In this document: piece after piece, positions 8,118 to 16,711 of the stretch | Layout: every line of letters begins with the position of its first letter | Position numbering within the stretch: the stretch's first letter is position 1 | Source of the DNA: Marinomonas rhizomae | GTDB lineage: Bacteria > Pseudomonadota > Gammaproteobacteria > Pseudomonadales > Marinomonadaceae | Direction: 5' to 3' | NCBI RefSeq assembly: GCF_024397855.1 | Contig: NZ_CP073343.1 | Coordinates: 4,278,001-4,342,000 of the forward strand | DNA length: 64,000 nucleotides | Notes under the pieces: model-generated | The model's database searches: none | The model's input: the letters and a program-made list of their open reading frames with translations, nothing else | Told to the model about the DNA's origin: nothing | Made by a program: the position numbers and the translations under genes

Positions 8118-9386
8118 ATGGAATCTTCCGTAGACCTTCAGCCAAACCAAAGATTACGGGTGGTACATTTAGCCGATCACACAGGTCGTTTGCAGGTTAT
8201 TTTTCCTGAAAGCAACATGCTAGACATCTCCGCAGTCTCTCGTATTACTAAACGTCGTTTTGAGCCTGTCAGCAATTTTCAAAGCTCAGGCGATCCACTG
8301 ATCAAGCCAAATAGTGTCGCGACCATACTCGAAGCCAGCATGCTACAAGATTCAACCTATTCGATACGCACTAAAGTCGATGGGCCTTATCACGACATTA
8401 ACTCTATGGCACTAAAAGAGCTGTTCTCTGGTCCATTAAATCGCTTTGAAAATATTTCCATTAACACGCAGGCGATATCTCGTCCTGTCGATAATCACGA
8501 AAACGACGAAGAACAAATTCTTAAAGCACTTGGACGCTTTCAATCTATTCGTCTCAAGCAGCGCATCGAAGAAACATTAGAAATCCCCCCATTACCAGCG
8601 TCTTCACATCGTATAATACGCCTTTCAGCCGACAAGACCGCCGGCACAGATGAGTTATGCGAAGTCATTGCACTCGACCCTAGCTTAGCCGCTCAAGTCA
8701 TCAGCTGGGCGTCATCCCCCTACTATGGCGCCCCTGGCTCTATAGAATCAGTAGAAGATGCGATCATCCGAGTTCTAGGCTTTGATATGGTGATGAATTT
8801 AGCGCTTGGCTTATCAATGGGTAATGCCTTTCAAACTCCAGAAGACGGCCCACGTCATTATGAAGACTTTTGGCTCGATTCCGTTTCTAACGCCGTTTTG
8901 ATGGAATCCTTAGTCAAAACGATGCCGGTACAAAATCGCCCTAAACTAGGTCATGCTTATCTTGCAGGCTTATTACATAACTTTGGCTACTTGGCAATTA
9001 GCACTATTTTACCGCCGCACTTTTCGATTCTGTCTCGATACCAAGAAGCTAATGCTCATCTATCGTCTGAATTGATCGAGATGCAAATATTGCACTTTAC
9101 CAAGGAACAATTAGGCTCTTGGTTGTTACGCTACTGGAGTTTGCCTGACAACATTTGGACAGCTATTCGCTACAGCAAAAAGCCTCATTATTATGGCGAA
9201 CATGCCATTTTGGCGAAGTTGCTTAACGTTTCGTATCAATTACGCCATAACGACGTCATTGAACCATCCGTATTGTTAGAAGTTGGATTGACGTTAGAAG
9301 AAGCGGAAGCTTGCAGAGATGCCATCTATCAAAAATCAACAGAGCTCCACAAGATGGTCGCCTTAATTAATAAAATGAACGCCTAA
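8118..9386 (+). CDS. YbaK-like (aminoacyl-tRNA deacylase-like) and HDOD domain protein
   Basis: A 422-residue cytoplasmic protein. Residues 1-55 resemble the second half of a YbaK/ProX deacylase fold (VVHLADHTGRLQVIFPESNM followed by ISAVSRITKRRFEPV), as in the deacylase-plus-HDOD proteins of pseudomonads. Residues 160-360 form an HDOD domain (IPPLPASSHRIIRL, then LDPSLAAQVISWASSPYYGA), a degenerate HD fold without metal-dependent hydrolase residues, usually found in signalling proteins. AGGA six bases before ATG 8118 sets the start; GTG 8091 overlaps a terminator. Compared with the family as I know it, the deacylase part looks shortened at its N-terminus. Role unknown; regulatory by family. 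Confidence 0.75.
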   Translation: MESSVDLQPNQRLRVVHLADHTGRLQVIFPESNMLDISAVSRITKRRFEPVSNFQSSGDPLIKPNSVATILEASMLQDSTYSIRTKVDGPYHDINSMALKELFSGPLNRFENISINTQAISRPVDNHENDEEQILKALGRFQSIRLKQRIEETLEIPPLPASSHRIIRLSADKTAGTDELCEVIALDPSLAAQVISWASSPYYGAPGSIESVEDAIIRVLGFDMVMNLALGLSMGNAFQTPEDGPRHYEDFWLDSVSNAVLMESLVKTMPVQNRPKLGHAYLAGLLHNFGYLAISTILPPHFSILSRYQEANAHLSSELIEMQILHFTKEQLGSWLLRYWSLPDNIWTAIRYSKKPHYYGEHAILAKLLNVSYQLRHNDVIEPSVLLEVGLTLEEAEACRDAIYQKSTELHKMVALINKMNA

Positions 9387-9392
9387 TTAATT

Positions 9393-9953
9393 ATGACGTT
9401 AATGAACGCTTCTGCCGCGCAGCAATTTGACTACCGATGGTCGCCCATACACCAAATTAGTAAGGTAAAAGTACCGAAAAATTTATGGCCTTGGCTCGTC
9501 ACTCAAGACTCTTTAACAGCAAAGCTTAGACGCCTAGGAACATTGACGGTTGATGTGCTTGAAGACTCTTGGGGGATCCCAACAGCAAGAGAACGAAAAC
9601 GCTTAGCGTTGCGACCAAGAGAAGCGGCACGCATTCGTACTGTCTTGCTTAACGTCGATGGAAGAGCCGTTATTTATGCTCGCTCAATCATTCCGGCGAG
9701 GTCATTGAAAGGCCATTGGCGACATGTAAAGCATTTAAAAGACAAGCCATTAGGTGGCTATCTGTTTCAACATAAGGCCCTGTCTCGAAGTTGCATTGAG
9801 GTCACTCAGTTACCAAAACGCATGTTTCCAAACCAACCTAATGCTTTGTGGGCGAGACGCTCTGTGTTTCATCAGTTTGGCCCTGGAATATTGGTCAATG
9901 AAGCTTTCTTTGATGAGATCAACCAACTAAAACCGCCGTTTGGATTGTTATGA
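9393..9953 (+). CDS. ubiC: Chorismate--pyruvate lyase
   Basis: A 186-residue protein matching UbiC, which releases 4-hydroxybenzoate and pyruvate from chorismate, the first committed step of ubiquinone synthesis. Recognisable parts are the substrate-pocket region RLGTLTVDVLEDSWG, the REAARIRTVLL strand, and the C-terminal GILVNEAFF, whose glutamate corresponds to the catalytic Glu of the E. coli enzyme. It overlaps ubiA by four bases (ATGA), so the two are translationally coupled and catalyse successive steps. The start has a weak ribosome site; ATG 9402, three codons on, is an alternative. Confidence 0.9.
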   Translation: MTLMNASAAQQFDYRWSPIHQISKVKVPKNLWPWLVTQDSLTAKLRRLGTLTVDVLEDSWGIPTARERKRLALRPREAARIRTVLLNVDGRAVIYARSIIPARSLKGHWRHVKHLKDKPLGGYLFQHKALSRSCIEVTQLPKRMFPNQPNALWARRSVFHQFGPGILVNEAFFDEINQLKPPFGLL

Positions 9954-10804
9954 ACAAACTTAAAGACTACGCAGAACTCACTCGATTCAACCGCCCTATC
10001 GGTTCATTCTTACTGATGTGGCCAACATTATGGGCGCTATGGCTGGCAGCCGATGGTATGCCTCAATGGCATTTGATCGTTATCTTTATCTTAGGCGTTT
10101 TTAGCATGCGATCTGCGGGTTGCGTGATTAATGACTACGCGGATCGAAAGGTCGATGGTCATGTTGATCGTACTAAAAACCGCCCGCTACCGTCGGGCCG
10201 AGTATCTGAAAAAGAAGCACTTGTTCTGTTTTGTGCTTTGTCGATTTTAAGCTTTGTTTTAGTACTTTTTACCGATCTGCAAACGATTTTACTGTCGTTC
10301 GTAGGCTTAGGCTTGGCTGCTCTGTATCCGTTTATGAAACGCTATACCCATCTACCCCAGTTGTTTCTTGGCTTGGCTTTTTCGTGGGCAATTCCCATGG
10401 CCTACAGTGCACAGGGAGGAGATTTAACCGATCCTGAGCTATGGATGCTGTTTGTCGCCAATTGCTTTTGGACCATTGCCTATGATACCTATTATGCAAT
10501 GACAGACCGTCCAGATGACCTCAAAATAGGCATCAAATCCACCGCCATCTTATTTGGCAGATATGATTTATTCGTCATTGTTTGCCTACAAGGTCTAACC
10601 TTGTCTTTATTGACCTGGATTGGTCTACTAGCCGGATTACATTGGCTATACTTTGTATCACTCGTGGTGTGTATTGGACTCTTTTATCAGCAATTTAATC
10701 AAGCTAAAGAGCGTGATCGACAAGCTTGCTTTCGCTCATTTTTAGACAATAACCGCGTTGGTTACTGTGTTTTCATCGGTCTGGTCGCAAGCTATTTTAT
10801 GTAA
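9950..10804 (+). CDS. ubiA: 4-hydroxybenzoate octaprenyltransferase
   Basis: A 284-residue inner-membrane prenyltransferase that attaches the polyprenyl tail to 4-hydroxybenzoate. Both Asp-rich motifs that bind Mg-diphosphate are intact: NDYADRKVDGHVDRTKNRPL around residues 61-80 and DRPDDLKIGIKS around 184-195. Multiple hydrophobic helices span the sequence, and length and motifs match UbiA closely. It is coupled to ubiC by a 4-base overlap and is followed after 84 bases by phoB, which has its own promoter. Confidence 0.96.
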   Translation: MNKLKDYAELTRFNRPIGSFLLMWPTLWALWLAADGMPQWHLIVIFILGVFSMRSAGCVINDYADRKVDGHVDRTKNRPLPSGRVSEKEALVLFCALSILSFVLVLFTDLQTILLSFVGLGLAALYPFMKRYTHLPQLFLGLAFSWAIPMAYSAQGGDLTDPELWMLFVANCFWTIAYDTYYAMTDRPDDLKIGIKSTAILFGRYDLFVIVCLQGLTLSLLTWIGLLAGLHWLYFVSLVVCIGLFYQQFNQAKERDRQACFRSFLDNNRVGYCVFIGLVASYFM

Positions 10805-10824
10805 TATGTGGCAAAGTTGTGACA

Positions 10825-10858
10825 ATGTAACCGAATTGTCACATTAGATCGCTTTAAT
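10825..10858 (+). promoter_or_regulatory. Pho box and -10 of the phoBR promoter
   Basis: Two direct half-sites, ATGTAAC (10825-10831) and TTGTCAC (10836-10842), lie 11 bases apart as in the Pho box CTGTCAT-N4-CTGTCAY. Exactly 10 bases later comes TTTAAT (10853-10858), a good -10; the Pho box would replace the -35. Start of transcription would be near 10865. This supports autoregulation of phoBR. Nearby GTGGCAA-N4-GTGACAA (10808-10825) is an inverted second candidate. Confidence 0.6.
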
Positions 10859-10888
10859 GAAACCGTTCCTGAGATGAGGATGAATCCT

Positions 10889-11584
10889 GTGACCGGTAAA
10901 AAAGTATTAATTATTGACGACGAATCTTCCATACGCGAAATGATCGCCATTGCACTTGAAATGGCGGGCTACGAGTATTTGGAAGCAGAAAACATTCAGC
11001 AAGCCCATGAAATCATTGTGGACCATCGTCCGGATTTGATTCTTGCCGATTGGATGATGCCTGGCGGTAGCGGCATTGAGCTGACTCGCAGATTGAAAAA
11101 AGACCCCACAACGGCAGAAATTCCAGTCATTATGCTGACTGCGAAAAGTGAAGAAGACAACAAAATCCAAGGTCTAGAAGTCGGCGCGGACGATTACATC
11201 ACCAAGCCTTTCTCACCTCGCGAGCTCGTTGCTCGACTCAAAGCAGTATTACGCCGTGCAACGCCTCAAGGGGTTGATGAGCCAATTGAAATTGAAGGTC
11301 TTACCCTTGATCCAATTAGCCAACGCGTTACCATAGGCAGTCGTCCTTTAGACATGGGGCCGACAGAATACCGTCTACTCAAATTCCTCATGACCCACCA
11401 AGAGCGTGCCTATTCAAGAGCGCAATTGTTGGATCAAGTATGGGGAGGAAATGTCTACGTTGAAGAACGTACCGTTGATGTTCATATACGTCGTTTACGC
11501 AAAGCCATTGGTAGTACTCATGATTTCTTGATACAAACAGTACGAGGAACAGGCTACCGCTTCTCAGCAAAAAGGTCCGTATGA
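10889..11584 (+). CDS. phoB: Phosphate regulon response regulator PhoB
   Basis: An OmpR-family regulator: receiver domain (IIDDESSIREM, phospho-acceptor Asp54 in ILADWMMPG, Lys in TKPFS) followed by a winged-helix DNA-binding domain ending VDVHIRRLRKAIG and GTGYRFS. Phosphorylated by PhoR, it binds Pho boxes such as those found here before phoB, pstC and pstS. I prefer GTG 10889: GAGG lies nine bases upstream, VTGKKVLIID aligns with the usual PhoB N-terminus, and the predicted transcript begins near 10865. In-frame ATGs at 10874 and 10880 are alternatives adding five or three residues. It overlaps phoR by four bases. Confidence 0.95.
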   Translation: MTGKKVLIIDDESSIREMIAIALEMAGYEYLEAENIQQAHEIIVDHRPDLILADWMMPGGSGIELTRRLKKDPTTAEIPVIMLTAKSEEDNKIQGLEVGADDYITKPFSPRELVARLKAVLRRATPQGVDEPIEIEGLTLDPISQRVTIGSRPLDMGPTEYRLLKFLMTHQERAYSRAQLLDQVWGGNVYVEERTVDVHIRRLRKAIGSTHDFLIQTVRGTGYRFSAKRSV

Positions 11585-12924
11585 AAACAGTTTGGCGAAA
11601 CACTATTATTACTTGGCTCGCAGGATTCGCGGCCTGTATTGTAATAGGCCTAGTAATAGGTCAGTTGTTGGGTGTTTTGCTGCTGTACGTTTTAGGTTCC
11701 CTGTACTGGCAGCTTTATCAGCTCTACCAATTCCATAATTGGCTTCGTCATTCTGGTCGTGCTGCACCACCAGAGGCCAGCGGAATTTGGGGCGAAGTAT
11801 TCGATGCGGTTTATCGATTACATAAAAAACAGCGCAAATCCAAGCGTCGCATGCGCCAAGCGCTAACCCGAATAGAAAGCTCCACCACCGCCTTAAAAGA
11901 AGGCGTTATCATGGCGGATAACCAAGGCAATTTGGAATGGTGGAATAACTCGGCGGCCCACTTTCTCGGTTTAATGCGCCCCGTCGATCGCGGCCAAATC
12001 ATCACCAACATTGTCCGTAGCCCAGAATTTTTCCGTTATTTTAGCCAAAAACGTTTTGGTGAGCCTTTGGTCATCAAGTCGCCTGCCAAAGATGGCGTCT
12101 ATTTAGAAATCCAAACCACGCTGTACGATAAAAATGATCACCTGATTTTTGTTCGTGATGTGACGCGCTTACACTTGCTAGAACAGATGCGCAAAGACTT
12201 TGTTGCCAACGCTTCCCATGAATTAAAAACGCCGCTTACCGTTATTAAGGGCTACTTAGAAACCCTCGACATGTTCAAGGACAGTCTGCCAAAAAGCATG
12301 CAAAAAGGCATTGTTAATATGTCTGAGCAATCTGAGCGGATGGAACAACTCATCGAAGATCTGTTACTGCTTTCTCGCTTGGAGAGTAATGACAAACGCG
12401 AAGAGAACCAATGGCATAAAGTTTCAGACTTAGTACAAACCATTACCAATGCAACTACGCCAGTGTTGACGGACAAACACTCTATTAATTTGCAAATTCC
12501 CGAAGAAGCTCGCTTGTACGGCTCTTACAAAGAGCTCTATAGTGCTTTTTCCAATCTGATTTTTAACGCCATCAAATACTCACCAGATGGCGGCGAGATT
12601 GAGATCAAATGGGAGTCCAGTGAGTTTAATGGTGTGTTCTCTATAAAAGACTCTGGCATTGGCATAGAGCCAAGATACATTCCTCGACTCACAGAACGTT
12701 TCTTCCGAGTCGACAAAGGGCGAGGCTCTAAAACCGGCGGTACAGGTCTTGGCCTAGCCATCGTAAAGCATGTGCTATTACATCACGATGCCAAGCTACA
12801 AATTCGCAGTCAGCCTGGTTTTGGAAGTACGTTTTCGTGCCATTTCCCAGCGAATCGAACCAGAAATGATACGATTCCAGCGATCGCATTCAATACCGAT
12901 GAAACACCGTCAACAGATCAATAA
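11581..12924 (+). CDS. phoR: Phosphate regulon sensor histidine kinase PhoR
   Basis: A 447-residue membrane kinase. Two close hydrophobic stretches (about residues 10-45) form the membrane hairpin, a cytoplasmic basic segment (KKQRKSKRRMRQ) follows, then a PAS domain (about 90-195), the HisKA domain with FVANASHELKTPL (phospho-acceptor His213), and HATPase_c with NLIFNAIKYSP, DSGIGIEPRY and GGTGLGLAIVKHV. There is no large periplasmic sensor, as expected for PhoR, which senses phosphate through PstSCAB-PhoU. The ATGA overlap with phoB couples translation; a terminator follows at once. Confidence 0.96.
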   Translation: MKTVWRNTIITWLAGFAACIVIGLVIGQLLGVLLLYVLGSLYWQLYQLYQFHNWLRHSGRAAPPEASGIWGEVFDAVYRLHKKQRKSKRRMRQALTRIESSTTALKEGVIMADNQGNLEWWNNSAAHFLGLMRPVDRGQIITNIVRSPEFFRYFSQKRFGEPLVIKSPAKDGVYLEIQTTLYDKNDHLIFVRDVTRLHLLEQMRKDFVANASHELKTPLTVIKGYLETLDMFKDSLPKSMQKGIVNMSEQSERMEQLIEDLLLLSRLESNDKREENQWHKVSDLVQTITNATTPVLTDKHSINLQIPEEARLYGSYKELYSAFSNLIFNAIKYSPDGGEIEIKWESSEFNGVFSIKDSGIGIEPRYIPRLTERFFRVDKGRGSKTGGTGLGLAIVKHVLLHHDAKLQIRSQPGFGSTFSCHFPANRTRNDTIPAIAFNTDETPSTDQ

Positions 12925-12926
12925 TA

Positions 12927-12961
12927 AAAAAGGGAAGCATGACACTCATGCTTCCCTTTAT
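12927..12961 (+). terminator. terminator of phoBR
   Basis: GGGAAGCATGA and TCATGCTTCCC form an 11-bp stem with a 3-base loop, flanked by AAAAAA and TTTA. It lies two bases beyond the phoR stop and could act in both directions, also ending the minus-strand transcript that would leave cysZ and the response regulator. Confidence 0.85.
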
Positions 12962-12990
12962 AGATCATTCAAATCCAACCCAAAAAATAC

Positions 12991-13035
12991 TTATAGAGAT
13001 CTTTGCACGACGTCACGAGCGAAGGTCTTTTATAA
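12991..13035. repeat. compact palindromic copy of the 7901-8050 repeat
   Basis: A 45-base imperfect palindrome, with TTATAGAGATCTTTGC at one end and GCGAAGGTCTTTTATAA at the other. Positions 12996-13025 match the left end of the 7901-8050 element (AGAGA-Y-CTTTG-Y-ACGA core). It contains the stop codon (13030-13032) of the minus-strand response-regulator gene, so the element supplies that gene's end. Confidence 0.6.
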
Positions 13036-13872
13036 GCTCTCAAACAATTGGCTAATAAAAGCCTCTTTCTCGCTGTCTTGATCGATCAGACTCAAGGTAA
13101 CGGTTAAAAATGTCGAGTTATGTTTTTTCTCTGTCGTCGCAACGGACTGCACATAATAATTTAAGCGATTCGTCACGCCTTTATGCTCCAAATCCAATAC
13201 CGATTGCCCCAATACTTGCGGCACGACGTCGTCACTCTTAATCAGCATGGTCGCTTCGGTCTTGCTAAACTGGATAACCATGCAACGGAACTGTTTGCTT
13301 TCGAAACGCACCATGGTCGGGATTTTGACATCCTTTACTGATACAACGGGCGCGTCGGGGTTGGTAAACTTAGTGGCTTTTACCGGAGCGGATTTGCCCG
13401 CTCCCATCAATACGTCTAGCGATGCTGAGCTGACGCCACCAGGAGAGACAGATTCACGAGATTTCTGTGACGTTAGTTTTTTATCAAGACCATGCTTTTT
13501 CGCAGCGGATATGACTTTATTGGCTAACTGCTCACTAGAAAACGGCTTGCCCAAATAATCCGTCACGCCAGACTGCACAGCTTCCACCACATGGCTTTTG
13601 TCACCACGGCTAGTAATCATCACAAATGGCACATCTTCTTTTTTGTATTTAGGCTGCTCTCGACACCATTTAAGCAGCTCAACACCAGTCATTTCAGGCA
13701 TTTCCCAGTCACACAACACCATGTCAAACTGAGACTTTGTCAGCATTTGCTGTGCTTTTCGGCCATTTACCGCTTCTTCTATTTCCACTGCTGGAAATTG
13801 CTTTTTCAATGAGCGGCGAATCAAATCACGAGTGAAAGAAGCATCATCTACTACCAAAATTTTTAATGACAT
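13030..13872 (-). CDS. response regulator with C-terminal PilZ-like domain
   Basis: 280 residues. Residues 1-125 are a CheY-like receiver with all key residues: acidic pair DD (9-10), phospho-acceptor Asp55 in MVLCDWEMP, Thr87, and Lys109 in LGKPFS. After a linker (about 130-185) residues 190-275 form a beta-rich domain (PTMVRFESKQFRCMVIQFS) that looks like a degenerate PilZ or adhesion-regulator fold; I see no clear RxxxR plus D/NxSxxG c-di-GMP motif, so ligand binding is uncertain. There is no HTH. It follows cysZ with a one-base overlap. Its stop codon lies inside a palindromic repeat. No cognate kinase is adjacent apart from convergent phoR. Confidence 0.75.
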   Translation of the reverse strand: MSLKILVVDDASFTRDLIRRSLKKQFPAVEIEEAVNGRKAQQMLTKSQFDMVLCDWEMPEMTGVELLKWCREQPKYKKEDVPFVMITSRGDKSHVVEAVQSGVTDYLGKPFSSEQLANKVISAAKKHGLDKKLTSQKSRESVSPGGVSSASLDVLMGAGKSAPVKATKFTNPDAPVVSVKDVKIPTMVRFESKQFRCMVIQFSKTEATMLIKSDDVVPQVLGQSVLDLEHKGVTNRLNYYVQSVATTEKKHNSTFLTVTLSLIDQDSEKEAFISQLFESL

Positions 13873-14651
13873 TACAAAGTTCCATTAGTGCGATCTAACA
13901 AGGCAGAAAAATCCCCATGCTCTGATCTAAAAATCGAAATCCACAAAAGTGTGGCTGCCACTACAGCAATTGGCATAACGAATAAGTTAAAGAAAGGAAT
14001 CGTCAATCCGACCATTACTATCCCGCCAAATGTCCAACATAACAAAGGTTTAGAGCGTAACGCCATTCTCATATCATGGAATTTAACCTTGTTATTATCG
14101 AAGGCATAATCCATATATTGAAGGGATAACATCCAAGCTGAAAATAATAATAACAAAACTGGCGCAATCACATTAACCAGAGGAATAAAAGACAATAACA
14201 ACAGCAAAACAAAACGCGGTAAAAAATACAATATTTTCTGGCACTCTCTCTGTAAACTACGACCGACAATCGCCATAAGAACGCCAGCAGTCAACGTTTC
14301 ATCAAAGACTTTCCCCGTTTCTTTCTCTTCTACTTTTTCCGCCAAAAACGCCATAAAAGGCGCCGCTAAGATATTCACCCCAACAGAAAAACTATAGAAC
14401 AAAAGCACGCTAATAATGGCCGCAAAAATCAAATAAAACAGCCAATTTAAAAAGGAGACCCATTCGGGTAAATACCCCATGGCAGAATCCATTAATGTCT
14501 GAAAATAGCTAAAAGCGACCATGTACAATAAGCCGACCAATACAAAATTCGCTAACAAAGGCGCTAATATAAACAGCCTTAAATCTTTTGAAAAAACTAA
14601 AGGGAACGCTTTAAAAAAAGCCCCCGCGGCTTTAAATGGGTGTGTAATCAC
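13872..14651 (-). CDS. cysZ: Sulfate transporter CysZ
   Basis: A 259-residue membrane protein of the EI24/CysZ family: FKAAGAFFKAFPLVFSKDLR at the N-terminus, hydrophobic helices near 25-45, 65-95, 140-175 and 205-235, and the conserved ILAAPFMAFLAEKVEE loop. CysZ mediates sulfate uptake across the inner membrane for cysteine synthesis. Its last base is shared with the following response-regulator start, so the two form one minus-strand operon even though no functional link is known. Family assignment is strong; the transport role is taken from E. coli CysZ. Confidence 0.88.
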   Translation of the reverse strand: MITHPFKAAGAFFKAFPLVFSKDLRLFILAPLLANFVLVGLLYMVAFSYFQTLMDSAMGYLPEWVSFLNWLFYLIFAAIISVLLFYSFSVGVNILAAPFMAFLAEKVEEKETGKVFDETLTAGVLMAIVGRSLQRECQKILYFLPRFVLLLLLSFIPLVNVIAPVLLLLFSAWMLSLQYMDYAFDNNKVKFHDMRMALRSKPLLCWTFGGIVMVGLTIPFFNLFVMPIAVVAATLLWISIFRSEHGDFSALLDRTNGTL

Positions 14652-15023
14652 GATGCCAAATCACTCCTAAAGTTGAGGCTTAGTAGACTTATTCGCATCT
14701 TCCTAAGCCCCTTCGATCAAATATTATCTAATAACCACAGAATATCATGACGACTTTCTCGGCTCCACAAAGCCTTTCAAATGAAAGGCTATAAACTGAA
14801 GCCGCTTCTCGTTCAAGCGCTTTAGATGCCAAACCAGCCATTTCCATCACTCTTTTATAAAACTTACATTTATCAGACGCATGACCTGATACGCAATTTC
14901 GATTGTGACCTTTTGTAAATTGGTGAACTATGAAAGCGTAAGACGAATACACGCCAGTGCAGGTACGCGTCTAAATATAAAAAAATTGCACACAAAAGCT
15001 AACTAACAAGGGACATACTCAAC
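14652..15023. other. gene-free gap between cysZ and the opp operon
   Basis: 372 bases carrying the divergent promoters of cysZ and oppA. CTTTCAAATGAAAG (near 14776) is a small perfect palindrome. A minus-strand GTG frame at 14728-14952 (74 codons) lacks a convincing ribosome site and resembles no family I know, so I do not call it. AAGGGA about 9 bases before ATG 15024 is the oppA ribosome site. Confidence 0.5.
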
Positions 15024-16634
15024 ATGAAAAAGACATTACTCGCCAGTGCCATAATGGCTACTACTCTTTTTGCCATGCAAGCCCAAGCGGCAGACGTACC
15101 AGCAGGCGTAGAACTCGCCGCTAAACAAGAACTTGTTCGTGGTGGTGGTGCAGAACCAGCAACACTTGATCCACAAAAAATGGAAGGCACGCCAGGCTCT
15201 ATTCGTTCAAAAGACCTGTTTGAAGGTTTGTATAACCAAGATGGCGACGGTAACCAAGTCCCAGGTGTGGCAACAAGCTTCGATGTAAACGCTGACAACA
15301 CGCAATACACCTTTCACCTCCGCAAAGATGCCAAATGGTCTAATGGCGACCCAGTCACCGCTGAAGACTTTGTTTACGCTTTCACACGTGCGGTTGACCC
15401 AGCGCTTGCTTCACCATATGCATGGTTCATGGAAATCCCATCGATTGTCAACGCAACTAAAATTATTGCCGGCGAAGCCGATCCTTCTACACTTGGCGTC
15501 AAAGCACTAGACCCTTACACATTCCAAGTAACACTTGAGCGCCCTGTACCTTACTTTGTAAAAATGACCGCTCACCAAACCATGTTCCCAGTACCTAAAA
15601 AAGTGGTCGAGAAATGGGGCGACGATTGGACAAAACCAGAGCACATGGTATCTAACGGTGCTTACAAAATGGACGAATGGATCGTCAACGAAAAAATGGT
15701 CTTCACTCGTAACAAAAACTATTGGAATGATGCTAAAACCATCATTAACAAGGTTACTTATCTACCAATTGAATCCCCTAACGCTGAGCTGAAGCGCTTC
15801 CAAGCGGGCCAAATGGATCTAAGCTATGAGATTCCAAATGACCACTTTAAACAACTAATGCGTGATATCCCGGATGAAGTTGTTGTTACACCAAAATTAG
15901 GTACTTATTACTATCAGTACAACATAACAAGAGCACCGTACAACGACGTACGCGTACGTAAAGCCTTGTCTTACGCTATCGACCGCGATGTGATCACAAA
16001 ATTCGTCACAGGCACGGGGGAACTACCTGCATATTCTTTTACGCCAGAAGTGGTAAATGACTTCTCTCCAGCGACACCTGAGTATGCAACTTGGACACAA
16101 AAAGAGCGTAACGAGAAAGCCTTAGAATTGTTAGAAGAAGCGGGCTACAGCAAAAGTAACCCTCTGTCTTTCAGCTTGCTTTACAACACCAACGAAAACC
16201 ATAAGAAAATCGCCATTGCGATTGCGTCAATGTGGAAAAAAACCTTGGGGGTAAACGTCACACTGGAAAATCAAGAGTGGAAAACTTACCTAGAAACGAA
16301 AAAACATCAGCAATTTGATGTGGCACGTGCAGGTTGGATTGGAGACTACAATGAAGCCTCTACCATGCTAGATCTTCTAACCACCACTCACGGTAACAAC
16401 GACGGCAAATACAGCAACGCAGAATACGACAAGCTGTTACACGATGCTCGTACCATGCAGCACCCTGCGGCGAACTACAACAAAGCAGAGGAAATCGCCA
16501 TTGAACAGGATATGGCCGTTGCGCCTATTTACCAATATACCGAAAAACGTTTGGTAAAAAGCTACCTAGGCGGTTACATGCCTAACCCAGAAGACAACGT
16601 TTATGTGCGTGATATGTACATCATCAAACACTAA
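15024..16634 (+). CDS. oppA: Oligopeptide ABC transporter, periplasmic binding protein
   Basis: A 536-residue SBP_bac_5 protein with a Sec signal peptide (residues 1-22, ending AQA before ADVPAGVEL). Family hallmarks: EPATLDPQKMEG, the YTFHLRKDAKWSNGDPVTAE block, VSNGAYKMDEWIVNEKMVF, and VRKALSYAIDRD. Length and motifs match OppA/MppA of E. coli, which bind peptides of two to five residues with little side-chain selectivity. It heads oppABCDF; tandem repeats and a hairpin separate it from oppB, consistent with higher expression of the binding protein. Confidence 0.93.
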   Translation: MKKTLLASAIMATTLFAMQAQAADVPAGVELAAKQELVRGGGAEPATLDPQKMEGTPGSIRSKDLFEGLYNQDGDGNQVPGVATSFDVNADNTQYTFHLRKDAKWSNGDPVTAEDFVYAFTRAVDPALASPYAWFMEIPSIVNATKIIAGEADPSTLGVKALDPYTFQVTLERPVPYFVKMTAHQTMFPVPKKVVEKWGDDWTKPEHMVSNGAYKMDEWIVNEKMVFTRNKNYWNDAKTIINKVTYLPIESPNAELKRFQAGQMDLSYEIPNDHFKQLMRDIPDEVVVTPKLGTYYYQYNITRAPYNDVRVRKALSYAIDRDVITKFVTGTGELPAYSFTPEVVNDFSPATPEYATWTQKERNEKALELLEEAGYSKSNPLSFSLLYNTNENHKKIAIAIASMWKKTLGVNVTLENQEWKTYLETKKHQQFDVARAGWIGDYNEASTMLDLLTTTHGNNDGKYSNAEYDKLLHDARTMQHPAANYNKAEEIAIEQDMAVAPIYQYTEKRLVKSYLGGYMPNPEDNVYVRDMYIIKH

Positions 16635-16652
16635 GATTTTGTCTTCTCGATT

Positions 16653-16702
16653 AAAAAGTACTTAGAAATTTAAAAAGTACTTAGAAATTAAAAGTACTTT
16701 TT
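16653..16702 (+). repeat. 2.5 copies of an 18-19 bp tandem repeat
   Basis: AAAAAGTACTTAGAAATTT occurs in tandem, then AAAAAGTACTTAGAAATT, then a partial unit ending in the palindrome AAAAGTACTTTT. It lies in the oppA-oppB gap just before a GC-rich hairpin. It may be simple slippage duplication or part of mRNA 3'-end processing. Confidence 0.6.
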
Positions 16703-16711
16703 GTTAACACC

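Noticed and set aside
10808..10825. Inverted Pho-box-like pair GTGGCAA/GTGACAA facing away from phoB
   Set aside because: The plus-strand pair at 10825-10842 has exact spacing to a good -10; the inverted pair could only serve the opposite direction, where ubiA ends.
14728..14952. 74-codon minus-strand frame with several Cys and His in the cysZ-oppA gap
   Set aside because: GTG start without a ribosome site, no recognisable family, and it would cover the promoter region of oppA.
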